In this document: piece after piece, positions 23,284 to 30,623 of the stretch | Position numbering within the stretch: position 1 is the first letter of the stretch | Layout: each line of letters starts with the position of its first letter | Assembly (NCBI GenBank): GCA_015069415.1 | Contig: SVIQ01000006.1 | Coordinates: 1-41,754, forward strand | Reading direction: 5' to 3' | From: Clostridiales bacterium | Lineage (GTDB): Bacteria; Bacillota; Clostridia; Christensenellales; UBA1242 | DNA length: 41,754 nt | Notes under the pieces: generated by a model | The model's input: the letters and a program-made list of their open reading frames with translations, nothing else | What the model was told of the DNA's origin: nothing | Databases searched by the model: none | Position numbers and translations under genes: made by a program

Positions 23284-24723
23284 TTATTCTTGGTAAATAA
23301 ATGTATAAATATTTCCGTCTTTTGTAAAATATTCTGAGTTATTTAACAAAGATTCTTCTGGAACAGTAATAGAAACATCTACAATTATTTTACTAACGCC
23401 TTCCATTAAAACAAGTAAAGAATCTTTTTCACTTTCTTCAAACATTAAATCAACGAAGGATTGCGATTTAATCATTAAAACAATTCCAGCTGAACTATTT
23501 TCGTTAACAAATGGACCATTCCCTTTTGTTGAAGAATAACCCCACGCATCAATTTCTTTTTCTATAGTATATTCTTTAATTGAAGTGTTTTTAAATATTG
23601 AAGAAGATAAATCTCTTATTGTTAAATTTGCAACTTCTAGAGATGAACAATTTTCAAAAGCCGAAGTTCCAATATTTTCAACAATTACATCTGATGAAAT
23701 TTGCTCTAGTTTTGAACATCCGTAGAACGCATAATCACCTATAAAAGCATTTTGTCCTTCAGTTCCTTTGATTTCAACATTTTCTATTGATGAATTTCCT
23801 TTAAACGCCTCATAGGCAATTACTCTTACGTCGTTTAATTGCACATTTTTAAGTGTTGTAGATTTTCCATCTAAAACAACACCCCATTTTATAAATATAT
23901 TATTTGCAGATCCTTCAATACCATTATTCATAAAAGGTGTATTTTTTAAAGAATTATAAACAGTTGTTAAAGCATTTAATTCTCCATTAATAGTAGTTAA
24001 AACTCCATTATTTGCAACTCCAGCCAACATTCTAATATAATTATCTTCAGTAAAGTTTAATGTTTTAACATTTTCAAAATGTCCATAATAATCAGCGTCG
24101 AGCCCAGTGTTTATAGTTGTCAATTTGGCAAATTTACCCTCATTTGTTTTTACTAACCTTGGAATAAATACTTCTCCATTTGTTCCTTCATAGTCTGTAA
24201 TGCTTGCAGTATTAGTTAGTAAATGAATTTCATATTTTAAACCTTCAGTAGCATACAAATCTTGTTTTAACAATTCTTCATCCCACATAGCATATAGTTT
24301 TACATCTTCCACTACTGGTGTATAATCTGTAAATCTAGAATCATAAACAGAGTTGCCTGTGTACCAGCCTTTAAAATACTTAGATAGTTCTTCAAAGTTC
24401 TCTTCAACTTTTGGTAAATCAGCCCAACTGTTTGCCTTTACAGAAATTTCATTTGAGCTATAACCATTAGCATAATTTGAAATGAAGTTTCCTAAATTAT
24501 AATCAAAACTTACTTTGCAAAATCTTTCTTCGTTTTCCGCATCTTCTCCATTTAAACTTTCTAACCAATCTGCTTCACTTCCAACAAATCCGTTTTCTAC
24601 CGCAATCTCATACGCTGATTTTCCTGTTTCTCCAGGTTTAGATTCACAACCTGATAGCATCATCGGAGCAAAAGCACAAACTCCCAACGCGGACAATGCC
24701 ATAATTATTTGTTTCTTTTTCAT
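23284..24723 (-). CDS. Surface lipoprotein with InlB-type repeat and leucine-rich-repeat region
   Basis: 479 residues from ATG 24723 (AAGGAGAAAAA upstream; a longer frame to 24774 lacks a site). Lipoprotein signal peptide MKKKQIIMALSALGVCAFAP... with lipobox LSGC. Then GKSAYEIAVENGFVGSEADW, a short motif often found at the N-terminus of clostridial surface and tail-fibre-like proteins; an InlB/Listeria-Bacteroides repeat-like stretch ending KGWYTGNSVYDSRFTDYTPV...VKLYAMWD; and BspA-type LRR sequence in the second half (IGDYAFYGCSKLEQI, IGTSAFENCSSLEVANL). It is probably exposed on the cell surface for adhesion or carbohydrate contact. Divergent from an XRE regulator with operator-like repeats between them. 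Confidence 0.85.
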   Translation of the reverse strand: MKKKQIIMALSALGVCAFAPMMLSGCESKPGETGKSAYEIAVENGFVGSEADWLESLNGEDAENEERFCKVSFDYNLGNFISNYANGYSSNEISVKANSWADLPKVEENFEELSKYFKGWYTGNSVYDSRFTDYTPVVEDVKLYAMWDEELLKQDLYATEGLKYEIHLLTNTASITDYEGTNGEVFIPRLVKTNEGKFAKLTTINTGLDADYYGHFENVKTLNFTEDNYIRMLAGVANNGVLTTINGELNALTTVYNSLKNTPFMNNGIEGSANNIFIKWGVVLDGKSTTLKNVQLNDVRVIAYEAFKGNSSIENVEIKGTEGQNAFIGDYAFYGCSKLEQISSDVIVENIGTSAFENCSSLEVANLTIRDLSSSIFKNTSIKEYTIEKEIDAWGYSSTKGNGPFVNENSSAGIVLMIKSQSFVDLMFEESEKDSLLVLMEGVSKIIVDVSITVPEESLLNNSEYFTKDGNIYTFIYQE

Positions 24724-24737
24724 TTTTTCTCCTTTTG

Positions 24738-24794
24738 TGTACAACTTTCTTGTACTTTTAACAAAAGTGTACAAGATAATTGTACAATTGTCAA
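24738..24794. promoter_or_regulatory. Divergent control region with repeated TTGTACA operators
   Basis: Minus-strand promoter TTGACA (24789-24794), 17 nt, TACACT (24766-24771) serves the lipoprotein gene. Around it lie four TGTAC sites: TGTACA 24738-24743, TTGTAC 24750-24755, TGTACA 24768-24773 (over the -10 box) and palindrome TTGTACAA 24780-24787 (in the spacer). Sites two and three form the inverted repeat cttgtac/gtacaag (24749-24755/24769-24775). Binding by the adjacent XRE protein is inference. Confidence 0.6.
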
Positions 24795-24811
24795 GAAAAT
24801 TAAATAAAAAA

Positions 24812-25015
24812 ATGAAAATTTCAGAGAATATAAAGTTTTATAGAAAAGCGCTTGGACTAACACAAGAAAAGTTAGCCAATCTTTTAAACGGCAAAAAAAG
24901 CTTAATTTCAAATTATGAAAACGGCTATTCCACACCAGACATATCGACTTTAATTAAACTTGCTGATATTTTTCAAATAAGTTTAGATGAATTAGTTGGT
25001 AGAAAATTTAATTAA
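24812..25015 (+). CDS. XRE-family HTH transcriptional regulator, 67 aa
   Basis: A single Cro/CI-type HTH domain: ISENIKFYRKALGLTQEKLANLLNGKKSLISNYENG, then STPDISTLIKLADIFQISLDELVG. I start at ATG 24812; the frame is open from 24515 but runs antisense through the lipoprotein gene there. No ribosome binding site. A TAAATA lies 5 nt upstream, possibly a -10 box. Probably a repressor of its own gene and of the divergent lipoprotein gene via the TTGTACA sites. Confidence 0.85.
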   Translation: MKISENIKFYRKALGLTQEKLANLLNGKKSLISNYENGYSTPDISTLIKLADIFQISLDELVGRKFN

Positions 25016-25041
25016 AAAACTAGACAAGCTGTCTAGTTTTT
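25015..25041. terminator. Bidirectional terminator between the XRE gene and the 25040 gene
   Basis: 12-bp stem aaaaactagaca/tgtctagttttt, 3-nt loop, shared by two convergent genes. Confidence 0.85.
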
Positions 25042-25672
25042 ATTGTACCAATTGACTATTAAACATTTCTTTAATGTCATCAATTTCTGGAATATAGCGT
25101 TTTAAAATTTCAATAATTTCTTCTGAAACATATTCATTAGTAGATCGTAAATTTAGAAGGTTTCCGTTTGAAGAAATATAGATATTAACAAGCTCTAAAA
25201 GATTCTGAATTTTGTTAGTTTTTAAAACTTTCATTGTTGCCTCACTAAATGCAAATGATTCAACTTTAACTTTTGACCATAAAATTTTTGAATCTCTTAA
25301 GCTCATCTTTCTGTTTTGAGGAGAGATTTCTTCAGTTTGCTCCTTTTTAACATTTCTTATTCTTTTCACAATTCCCAAAAGGCGCAACGCTCTAACAGCA
25401 CTGCTTAATTTGCTTTTTAGCGTTCCGTAAGAAACATCGCAAATAAAAGTAGCATCATGAAGATTTTTAATCTGTCCATCTTCAAGTCCGTAAACAAAAA
25501 TAACAAGCTTTGATTGTTGTTCATCAAGCATTTTCACAGCTTTGAGTAAATTTTCCTTAACATATTGAATTTGAAAATCTTCTAAATCTTCTAGCCATTC
25601 AACATCCTCAAAAATATTTTGAATTAAAGCAAGTTCTCCCTTTGTAAATCTGTCTAATTTATATCTTGTCAT
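25040..25672 (-). CDS. Putative regulator combining a sigma region 4-like HTH and an RNAP alpha CTD-like domain
   Basis: 210 residues. Residues about 48-98 (MLDEQQSKLVIFVYGLEDGQ, then SYGTLKSKLSSAVRALR) resemble sigma-70 region 4. Residues about 136-193 resemble the C-terminal domain of the RNA polymerase alpha subunit (FAFSEATMKVLKTNKIQNLLEL, NLLNLRSTNEYVSEEIIEIL, the helix-hairpin-helix part). I know of no standard name for this combination. A strong promoter, TTGACA-16-TATAAT, and an AGAGGT site precede it, so it has its own transcription separate from the phage head genes it follows. It may activate the neighbouring phage module or be phage-borne. Domain calls are by eye. Confidence 0.6.
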   Translation of the reverse strand: MTRYKLDRFTKGELALIQNIFEDVEWLEDLEDFQIQYVKENLLKAVKMLDEQQSKLVIFVYGLEDGQIKNLHDATFICDVSYGTLKSKLSSAVRALRLLGIVKRIRNVKKEQTEEISPQNRKMSLRDSKILWSKVKVESFAFSEATMKVLKTNKIQNLLELVNIYISSNGNLLNLRSTNEYVSEEIIEILKRYIPEIDDIKEMFNSQLVQ

Positions 25673-25741
25673 AATTACCTCTTTTGTTTAGATGATTATA
25701 ACATAAATTTTTCAATTGTCAAGATATCGTTTTAAAGAAAA

Positions 25742-25764
25742 AAAAGACGGAACATCCGTCTTTT
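25742..25764 (-). terminator. Terminator of the phage head module
   Basis: Stem aaaagacgga/tccgtctttt with a 3-nt loop right after the holin gene stop on the minus strand. Confidence 0.8.
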
Positions 25765-26500
25765 AATCGTTTACAATTTTGTGGAAACTTGCAACTTCTT
25801 CTTTTTCTTCAATTTTTTCATTTTCTTTAGAATTTTCAACTTCTTCTCTTAAGATTTCTTGAGTTGTTTCGTTTTCTTTTGTGTCATTTATTTCTTCAGC
25901 TATTTCATCGTCTAAAGACTCTTCATTAGAAACGGTCTCATCTAAAGTTTCTTGAAGTAAAGGTTCTTCTTTACTCTCTTCGTCAATAACATCTTCAGAT
26001 TTTTCTTCACTCACAATCTCTACTGAATCTGTTGTTTTAACTAAATCTAATTCCACCTCTTTTTCAGTCTCTTCAATTAAATTTTCTTTTATATCTGAGT
26101 TAATTTCAGAGTTTTCAATATCTTTAGTTTTACCAATTATAAAATCAAAAAAATCGCTAAAAATTTCTTGAGTTTCCTTTTTTAATTTTTCACTTTCCAT
26201 TTTCATCTCGCTTATAGTATTTTGAATATCATTTTGAATAATGTCATTAAGATTTTCATCTTTCTCTTCACAGGGAATTTCTTCACTTGCTTTATCTTTA
26301 GTTTCTTTAGATTGTTTTACACTTGTTTTTGTTGGGTCATTTACAATTCCAATAACAACTAGTAATCCTAGAACAGCAGTTGCGATTTCATTTATGTACA
26401 TAATGTCAAATTCAAAATTTAATGCTTGCAAAATTAACAACACAGCACTGACAATAGAAATCCAAAAATTGTAATTTGTTAGTCTATTTTTCCAATTCAT
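25763..26500 (-). CDS. phi-LC3-type holin with long acidic C-terminal extension
   Basis: 245 residues. The first about 60 match phage holins of the phi-LC3 family: MNWKNRLTNYNFWISIVSAV with two membrane helices and VIGIVNDPTKT. Such holins are usually 70-140 residues long. Here about 180 further residues are very rich in Glu, Asp, Ser and Lys with no hydrophobic segment, probably disordered or coiled. No endolysin lies next to it. AAAGGAGGAAAA precedes the start. It is the last gene of the minus-strand phage cluster. It may be a working holin with a regulatory tail or a membrane protein recruited for another role. Confidence 0.7.
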   Translation of the reverse strand: MNWKNRLTNYNFWISIVSAVLLILQALNFEFDIMYINEIATAVLGLLVVIGIVNDPTKTSVKQSKETKDKASEEIPCEEKDENLNDIIQNDIQNTISEMKMESEKLKKETQEIFSDFFDFIIGKTKDIENSEINSDIKENLIEETEKEVELDLVKTTDSVEIVSEEKSEDVIDEESKEEPLLQETLDETVSNEESLDDEIAEEINDTKENETTQEILREEVENSKENEKIEEKEEVASFHKIVND

Positions 26501-26574
26501 TTTTCCTCCTTTTTCGCTTTTTTAAAAGAGTCAAATATTGAAAATAAATATTAAATTTTTTTATTAATGAACAA

Positions 26575-27984
26575 TCAATATTCATAGTAATCCAACGACA
26601 ATTCCTCTATTTCCGAATCTACTCTATCGCTAAAGAGTTGAACATCCACAGTGCGTGCTCTAATTTTGAAATTAAATTTTGAAGTCCCATCATGCGAAAC
26701 AAAAACTTGTTTCGTTTCTCCATCGTAATTAATGTTAATATAAACACCTTTTGTTCCAGTATAAACAAGTTGCACAAACTCCTTGTTTGTACTTCTGTCT
26801 ACTAAATCGTAAGTTTCCCAAGTTCTAGGAACACGGCTATCGAAATGATTATCTCCAAGTTTTGTAATTTCACCAATTTCTGTTTCTCTTTGAGTGTTAA
26901 ACAAAGTAAGCATACATTCTTTTAATTCTGTTTTAAACGGACAAAATTCTTTAATGTCATATCCTCTAATTAGTTGATAAGACAAATCGCTTAAATCTAG
27001 AATTATAATCGCGTTGTTTACATAATTATCACAGAACTCACTTCCTATGCGTCTTCCATCTAAGAAATCAATCTTTAAAGCCAAATAATATTTATCTCCA
27101 AGAGACGAAGCAACAGCCCCAGCATTTAGAGTGCTAAAATCGTAAGGGAGATTCGTTTTAACTTGACTTACTTTTACTCCATTAAATGAAAATATTCCGT
27201 CTTTGGTCATAAAGAGAATAATATTTCCACAACTTGTAACAGTGTTTGAAAATAATTTTGTGTTAGAAGTGTAGACAGGCGTTACACTAATCTGTCCTTT
27301 TATGAAAGTAATTTTACTAATACCATAATCTCTAAACACGTAAACACTATCATCAAAAGACAAAACTTTTCTTGGATGACCTAAATCATCATTTAATGAA
27401 ATGTATCCAGAATTTTCATTAATTTGTCCAATGTTTTCAAAGTTTAAATCGGTTGCATACCAAATTTTGTAAATTGGGTTTTGTATTGTACAAAACAGTA
27501 CTCCATCGTTCATACACATACTGGTCACGATTGGAACATCTGGAATTGTATAAGGCGAATAACCACTTTTCCAAATTTTCATATCATTTTTACTAGACAT
27601 AATAATTGCATCTGTGTCACCGTTTTTGTAGGTTAAAACAATAGGTTTATCTTCAAATGTTAAATCATACAAATCATAAAGATTAAAATCTTGATCAAAC
27701 ATTTCATTTACATACATTTTTTTGTCTGAACCATAGAGTAAAAATCTATATAGCGTTGTTCCTTGTTCGGCATAATACTGCTTAAAAACTGAAATCATAT
27801 CAATTGAAGACAGTCCCAATTCCTCAACATTCAAAGGATATTCTGTTGGATCATCATCGTCATTTGGAAATTCTGCGGTGTGAATACCGAAATCTACAGA
27901 TAAATTTCTTCCAACTTTAAAATTGTAACTTGTTTTGAAGTTTTCATCAAAGCGTGTAATTTTCACGCTTTTCTTAGTTCTCAT
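26575..27984 (-). CDS. Phage head-closure/tail-hub protein, P22 gp10-like by size and position
   Basis: About 469 residues. Start at ATG 27984 gives an ATGA overlap with the previous gene and has GGAG at proper spacing; ATG 27990 is the other option. The middle part has repeated short beta-blades (KKMYVNEMFDQ, AIIMSSKNDMKIWKS, VLFCTIQNPIYKIWYATD, KVLSFDDSVYVFRDYGISK, ILFMTKDGIFSFNG, KYYLALKIDF), which suggests a beta-propeller. It follows the coat gene and two small adaptor-sized genes, the place of P22 gene 10 (472 residues). Sequence homology is not visible to me, so the role rests on size, order and fold pattern. Confidence 0.55.
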   Translation of the reverse strand: MRTKKSVKITRFDENFKTSYNFKVGRNLSVDFGIHTAEFPNDDDDPTEYPLNVEELGLSSIDMISVFKQYYAEQGTTLYRFLLYGSDKKMYVNEMFDQDFNLYDLYDLTFEDKPIVLTYKNGDTDAIIMSSKNDMKIWKSGYSPYTIPDVPIVTSMCMNDGVLFCTIQNPIYKIWYATDLNFENIGQINENSGYISLNDDLGHPRKVLSFDDSVYVFRDYGISKITFIKGQISVTPVYTSNTKLFSNTVTSCGNIILFMTKDGIFSFNGVKVSQVKTNLPYDFSTLNAGAVASSLGDKYYLALKIDFLDGRRIGSEFCDNYVNNAIIILDLSDLSYQLIRGYDIKEFCPFKTELKECMLTLFNTQRETEIGEITKLGDNHFDSRVPRTWETYDLVDRSTNKEFVQLVYTGTKGVYININYDGETKQVFVSHDGTSKFNFKIRARTVDVQLFSDRVDSEIEELSLDYYEY

Positions 27985-28547
27985 TCCCATCTCCTACTCG
28001 GCATAATAAAATTTCTAAGTTCTCGAATTTCACATGCAAGGCTATGATAAATATCTCTGTAGTAATTATATTCATCAAACATTCCTTTACTTAAAGTGTA
28101 ATAAGCACACACGCCATAAGCAAGAACGTCGCAACGGGCTTCAAGAGGAAATTCAATTTTGTCTGAAAGATAATTGATTTCAGGATAAGATGCGTAAGTA
28201 ATTACATACTCTCCATCTTCAGAAAATACAACTTCTTTGTTTAAAGTTTTTACCTTAACTAAATCGTCACCTTTTTTGACGCTTACAATCTTAATAAAAT
28301 TACTTAAAGTCGACAAATCAAATCTTTTGTTCTCAGTTTTCACTGTAACTTCTTTGTAATAAGGAACGTAGTTTGCACACAATTCTCTAATACAAAGTTT
28401 TGTCAAATTAAACAATCTTAAAACGTTAGGATTTAATCTAAAAAAATCTTCCTGTTCTTCATCTGTCGGAGTGACATCAAACACAATGTTCATGTACTCC
28501 AAATCTAGCATATCTCCACATTGTTCAATAATATTAAATATTGTCAT
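27981..28547 (-). CDS. Phage head-tail adaptor-like protein, 188 aa
   Basis: 188 residues, no membrane segment. N-terminal helix IFNIIEQCGDMLDLEYMNIVF, a helical region with LNPNVLRLFNLTKLCIRELCANYVPY, a central beta portion, and C-terminal CDVLAYGVCAYYTLSKGMFDEYNYYRDIYHSL. The all-alpha/beta mix, length and position between coat and the gp10-like gene match podovirus head-completion proteins such as P22 gp4 (166 residues). Start codon overlaps the previous stop (TAATG) with AAAGGAGGAG upstream, so translation is coupled. Confidence 0.55.
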   Translation of the reverse strand: MTIFNIIEQCGDMLDLEYMNIVFDVTPTDEEQEDFFRLNPNVLRLFNLTKLCIRELCANYVPYYKEVTVKTENKRFDLSTLSNFIKIVSVKKGDDLVKVKTLNKEVVFSEDGEYVITYASYPEINYLSDKIEFPLEARCDVLAYGVCAYYTLSKGMFDEYNYYRDIYHSLACEIRELRNFIMPSRRWE

Positions 28548-28873
28548 TACTCCTCCTTTAATTTTTCTTCAATTAATTCATCACATTGTGAGAAAACGCC
28601 GATTTTGTCGGCGTTTTCTTGTACTTTATTGTCGTTGTCAATTTTTTCAATAATTTTTTCAATATTTGAACTTTTTGTAACGCATACATATTTTAACGTA
28701 CGATTATCCAATTGTTTGTACGGCAATGTTAAACAATATGATGTGTCTTTTTGTAATGAATTGTGAATTTCAAAAACATCCTTTAATGTGTCATAAACTA
28801 TATAATAACCTCTATCTATTTCTTTAATTCTTTTTGAAATTTCATACACATCAAATTCTATTTTTCTTTTCAT
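28547..28873 (-). CDS. Small phage-cluster protein of unknown function, 108 aa
   Basis: 108 residues, highly charged, helix-prone C-terminus (IEKIIEKIDNDNKVQENADK). AAAGGAGAATT precedes the ATG. Not recognised. It sits between the coat and the head-adaptor-like gene, where some phages encode decoration or completion proteins. Its coding sequence contains a perfect 12-bp hairpin (28591-28602/28608-28619, agaaaacgccga/tcggcgttttct), unusual inside a gene and G+C-rich for this genome. Confidence 0.55.
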   Translation of the reverse strand: MKRKIEFDVYEISKRIKEIDRGYYIVYDTLKDVFEIHNSLQKDTSYCLTLPYKQLDNRTLKYVCVTKSSNIEKIIEKIDNDNKVQENADKIGVFSQCDELIEEKLKEE

Positions 28874-28889
28874 AATTCTCCTTTATTTA

Positions 28890-30065
28890 TTAATTAGAAA
28901 AAGGGTTAGTAACAGTTGTTAAAATGTTAGAAAATTTAGCTTGTCCGTTTGGTTGTTCGCAGATTAAGTCAGCATACTTAACTAAAGTTGCTGTGTAAGC
29001 TGGGTAACCTGCTTTTTGTCTTAAGATTTTTCCGCCTTCGCCTTCAATCCATTCCCAATCGCAAAGTTGGTGCATTGTGAATTTAGAAGTGTCAAGCATA
29101 TACAAAGTGTCATCAGCGATAAATCTGTCTGAAACAACAGGAATTCCATTGAAACTGATTGCTTTGTACCCACCTTCAAGATTAGCTACGTCAATATTTC
29201 TTCTGTAGCAAGCAAGGTATTCTTGATAAGCACGTTTTACACCTGCTCCACAAGTGATAAAGTCAATTTTTGAACCAGTGTTTTCTTCTAAGAAATCAAC
29301 TGCAGTTTGTAATAAAGTATCGTTAATTTCTTTAGAATCTGTACTAGTGTAAGGAGTAAGCCATTTATTGTTAGCTCTGTTTAAGCCATATAATGTAGCC
29401 GAATTTCCAAAGATAGCTCCAAGACCAGTTATTTCATTTCCTTTGCTTCCTTGAACGTATAAAACGTCACTTTCAGCAATACTAGATGGAGTTGTAGTAA
29501 AATATACTTTCTTAGCTCCTCTGTCAACATAAGAAATACGAAGACCTGCATCATGAGCAACGTTTCCAGCGAAAGCGTCAACAACCATTCCTTCCATTAA
29601 ATTTTTAACAGAATCCATAGTTACAACGCCAGATTCTACAGCAGTAACTGTTCCAACAGCACCGCTACCATCTCCGTATAACATACGACCAAGATTGAAT
29701 TTAGATGCTGTGAGCAATCCTTCCATTTCAGCATTCAATAAATCAACGAACGCACCAGAATTGTTTGCACTTGCTCTGATTGCTTTGTCGCTGATTTCAA
29801 TTGTACCATAAAGGTTCTTTAAAGTTGTTTTAAATTGAACGTAATTGTTTTCGTTTGCAGTTGGAAGTAAACCTGTTTCACTTCCTGCTCCAATACCACC
29901 GTTAAGTCCTACTGGAGCCATTTTAATAATTTGTTTTCCGTACACATCGCTTGAAGATTGTTTAATTTTTGCAAGCAATGGATTTGTTTGTGTGTTAAGT
30001 TGATTGCATGCCACTGACAAATACGCGTCTTTAAGCGCATTTTGGGCAGTTGATAAGTCTACCAT
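28890..30065 (-). CDS. Phage major capsid protein
   Basis: 391 residues with the features of an HK97-fold coat protein: N-terminal helix MVDLSTAQNALKDAYLSVAC, the E-loop-like segment (KMAPVGLNGGIGAGSETGLLP), the spine region (KNLYGTIEISDKAIRAS...FVDLLNAEMEGLLTASKFNLGRMLYGDGSG), and late A-domain segments (INDTLLQTAVDFLEENTGSKIDFITC, YKAISFNGIPVVSDRFI, LYMLDTSKFTMHQL). AGGAG upstream. Directly follows the scaffold gene, the usual coat gene position. Confidence 0.85.
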   Translation of the reverse strand: MVDLSTAQNALKDAYLSVACNQLNTQTNPLLAKIKQSSSDVYGKQIIKMAPVGLNGGIGAGSETGLLPTANENNYVQFKTTLKNLYGTIEISDKAIRASANNSGAFVDLLNAEMEGLLTASKFNLGRMLYGDGSGAVGTVTAVESGVVTMDSVKNLMEGMVVDAFAGNVAHDAGLRISYVDRGAKKVYFTTTPSSIAESDVLYVQGSKGNEITGLGAIFGNSATLYGLNRANNKWLTPYTSTDSKEINDTLLQTAVDFLEENTGSKIDFITCGAGVKRAYQEYLACYRRNIDVANLEGGYKAISFNGIPVVSDRFIADDTLYMLDTSKFTMHQLCDWEWIEGEGGKILRQKAGYPAYTATLVKYADLICEQPNGQAKFSNILTTVTNPFSN

Positions 30066-30074
30066 TTTTCTCTC

Positions 30075-30620
30075 CTATTTTTGTTTAATAATTGATTTTG
30101 CGAGTTTACCAGCCTCTTCAATAGTGGTTGGAACTCTTGGAGGAGTGAGAGGAATTGAGCTTGAATTAATTTTAATAGGAGAATTTTGAGTTACTTTTGA
30201 CAAATAATCTTTAACTATTTTGTTTTTAATCTCATCATTTGAAAAAATGTAGTTGTTCAAAAATTCTTCGTCTACTGCATAATCTTCTGCTTTCTTGTAA
30301 CTAGACGACATTAAACGAATAGCCTCTTCTTCAAGCGACATATTTTCGTTTTCATTTAAACTTGCTTTTAGCGCGCTACTAAAAGGTTTTACCGCATCGA
30401 ATTTGGTTACAAATTCTTCTACTCTTTTGTCAACTTCAGCAAGTTTTGTTTCTTTTTTTACTAATTCATTGTTTTCATTTTCAAGCGTTGCTAAACGTTG
30501 ACTTTTTTTGGTAAATTCAGATTCCAAATTGTTGTATGCTTTAAGCAAACTTTCAGCATCTTTAAATTTACCAAACTCTTGTTTGGAGCCCATAACTTCA
30601 GGTTGTTCCAATTCTTCCAT
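30075..30620 (-). CDS. Phage capsid scaffolding protein
   Basis: 181 residues, Glu/Lys-rich and mostly helical. FGKFKDAESLLKAYNNLESEFTKKS is a motif typical of phage scaffolds, followed by a coiled coil (QRLATLENENNELVKKETKLAEVDKRVEEF). The C-terminus is basic (IEEAGKLAKSIIKQK), as in scaffolds that bind coat. AAAGGAG upstream; 9 nt before the coat gene. Position between portal and coat is diagnostic. Confidence 0.8.
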   Translation of the reverse strand: MEELEQPEVMGSKQEFGKFKDAESLLKAYNNLESEFTKKSQRLATLENENNELVKKETKLAEVDKRVEEFVTKFDAVKPFSSALKASLNENENMSLEEEAIRLMSSSYKKAEDYAVDEEFLNNYIFSNDEIKNKIVKDYLSKVTQNSPIKINSSSIPLTPPRVPTTIEEAGKLAKSIIKQK

Positions 30621-30623
30621 ATT

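Noticed and set aside
24515..24811. N-terminal extension of the XRE regulator
   Set aside because: The extra codons are antisense to the lipoprotein signal sequence and cross the operator region; the HTH domain begins properly at ATG 24812.
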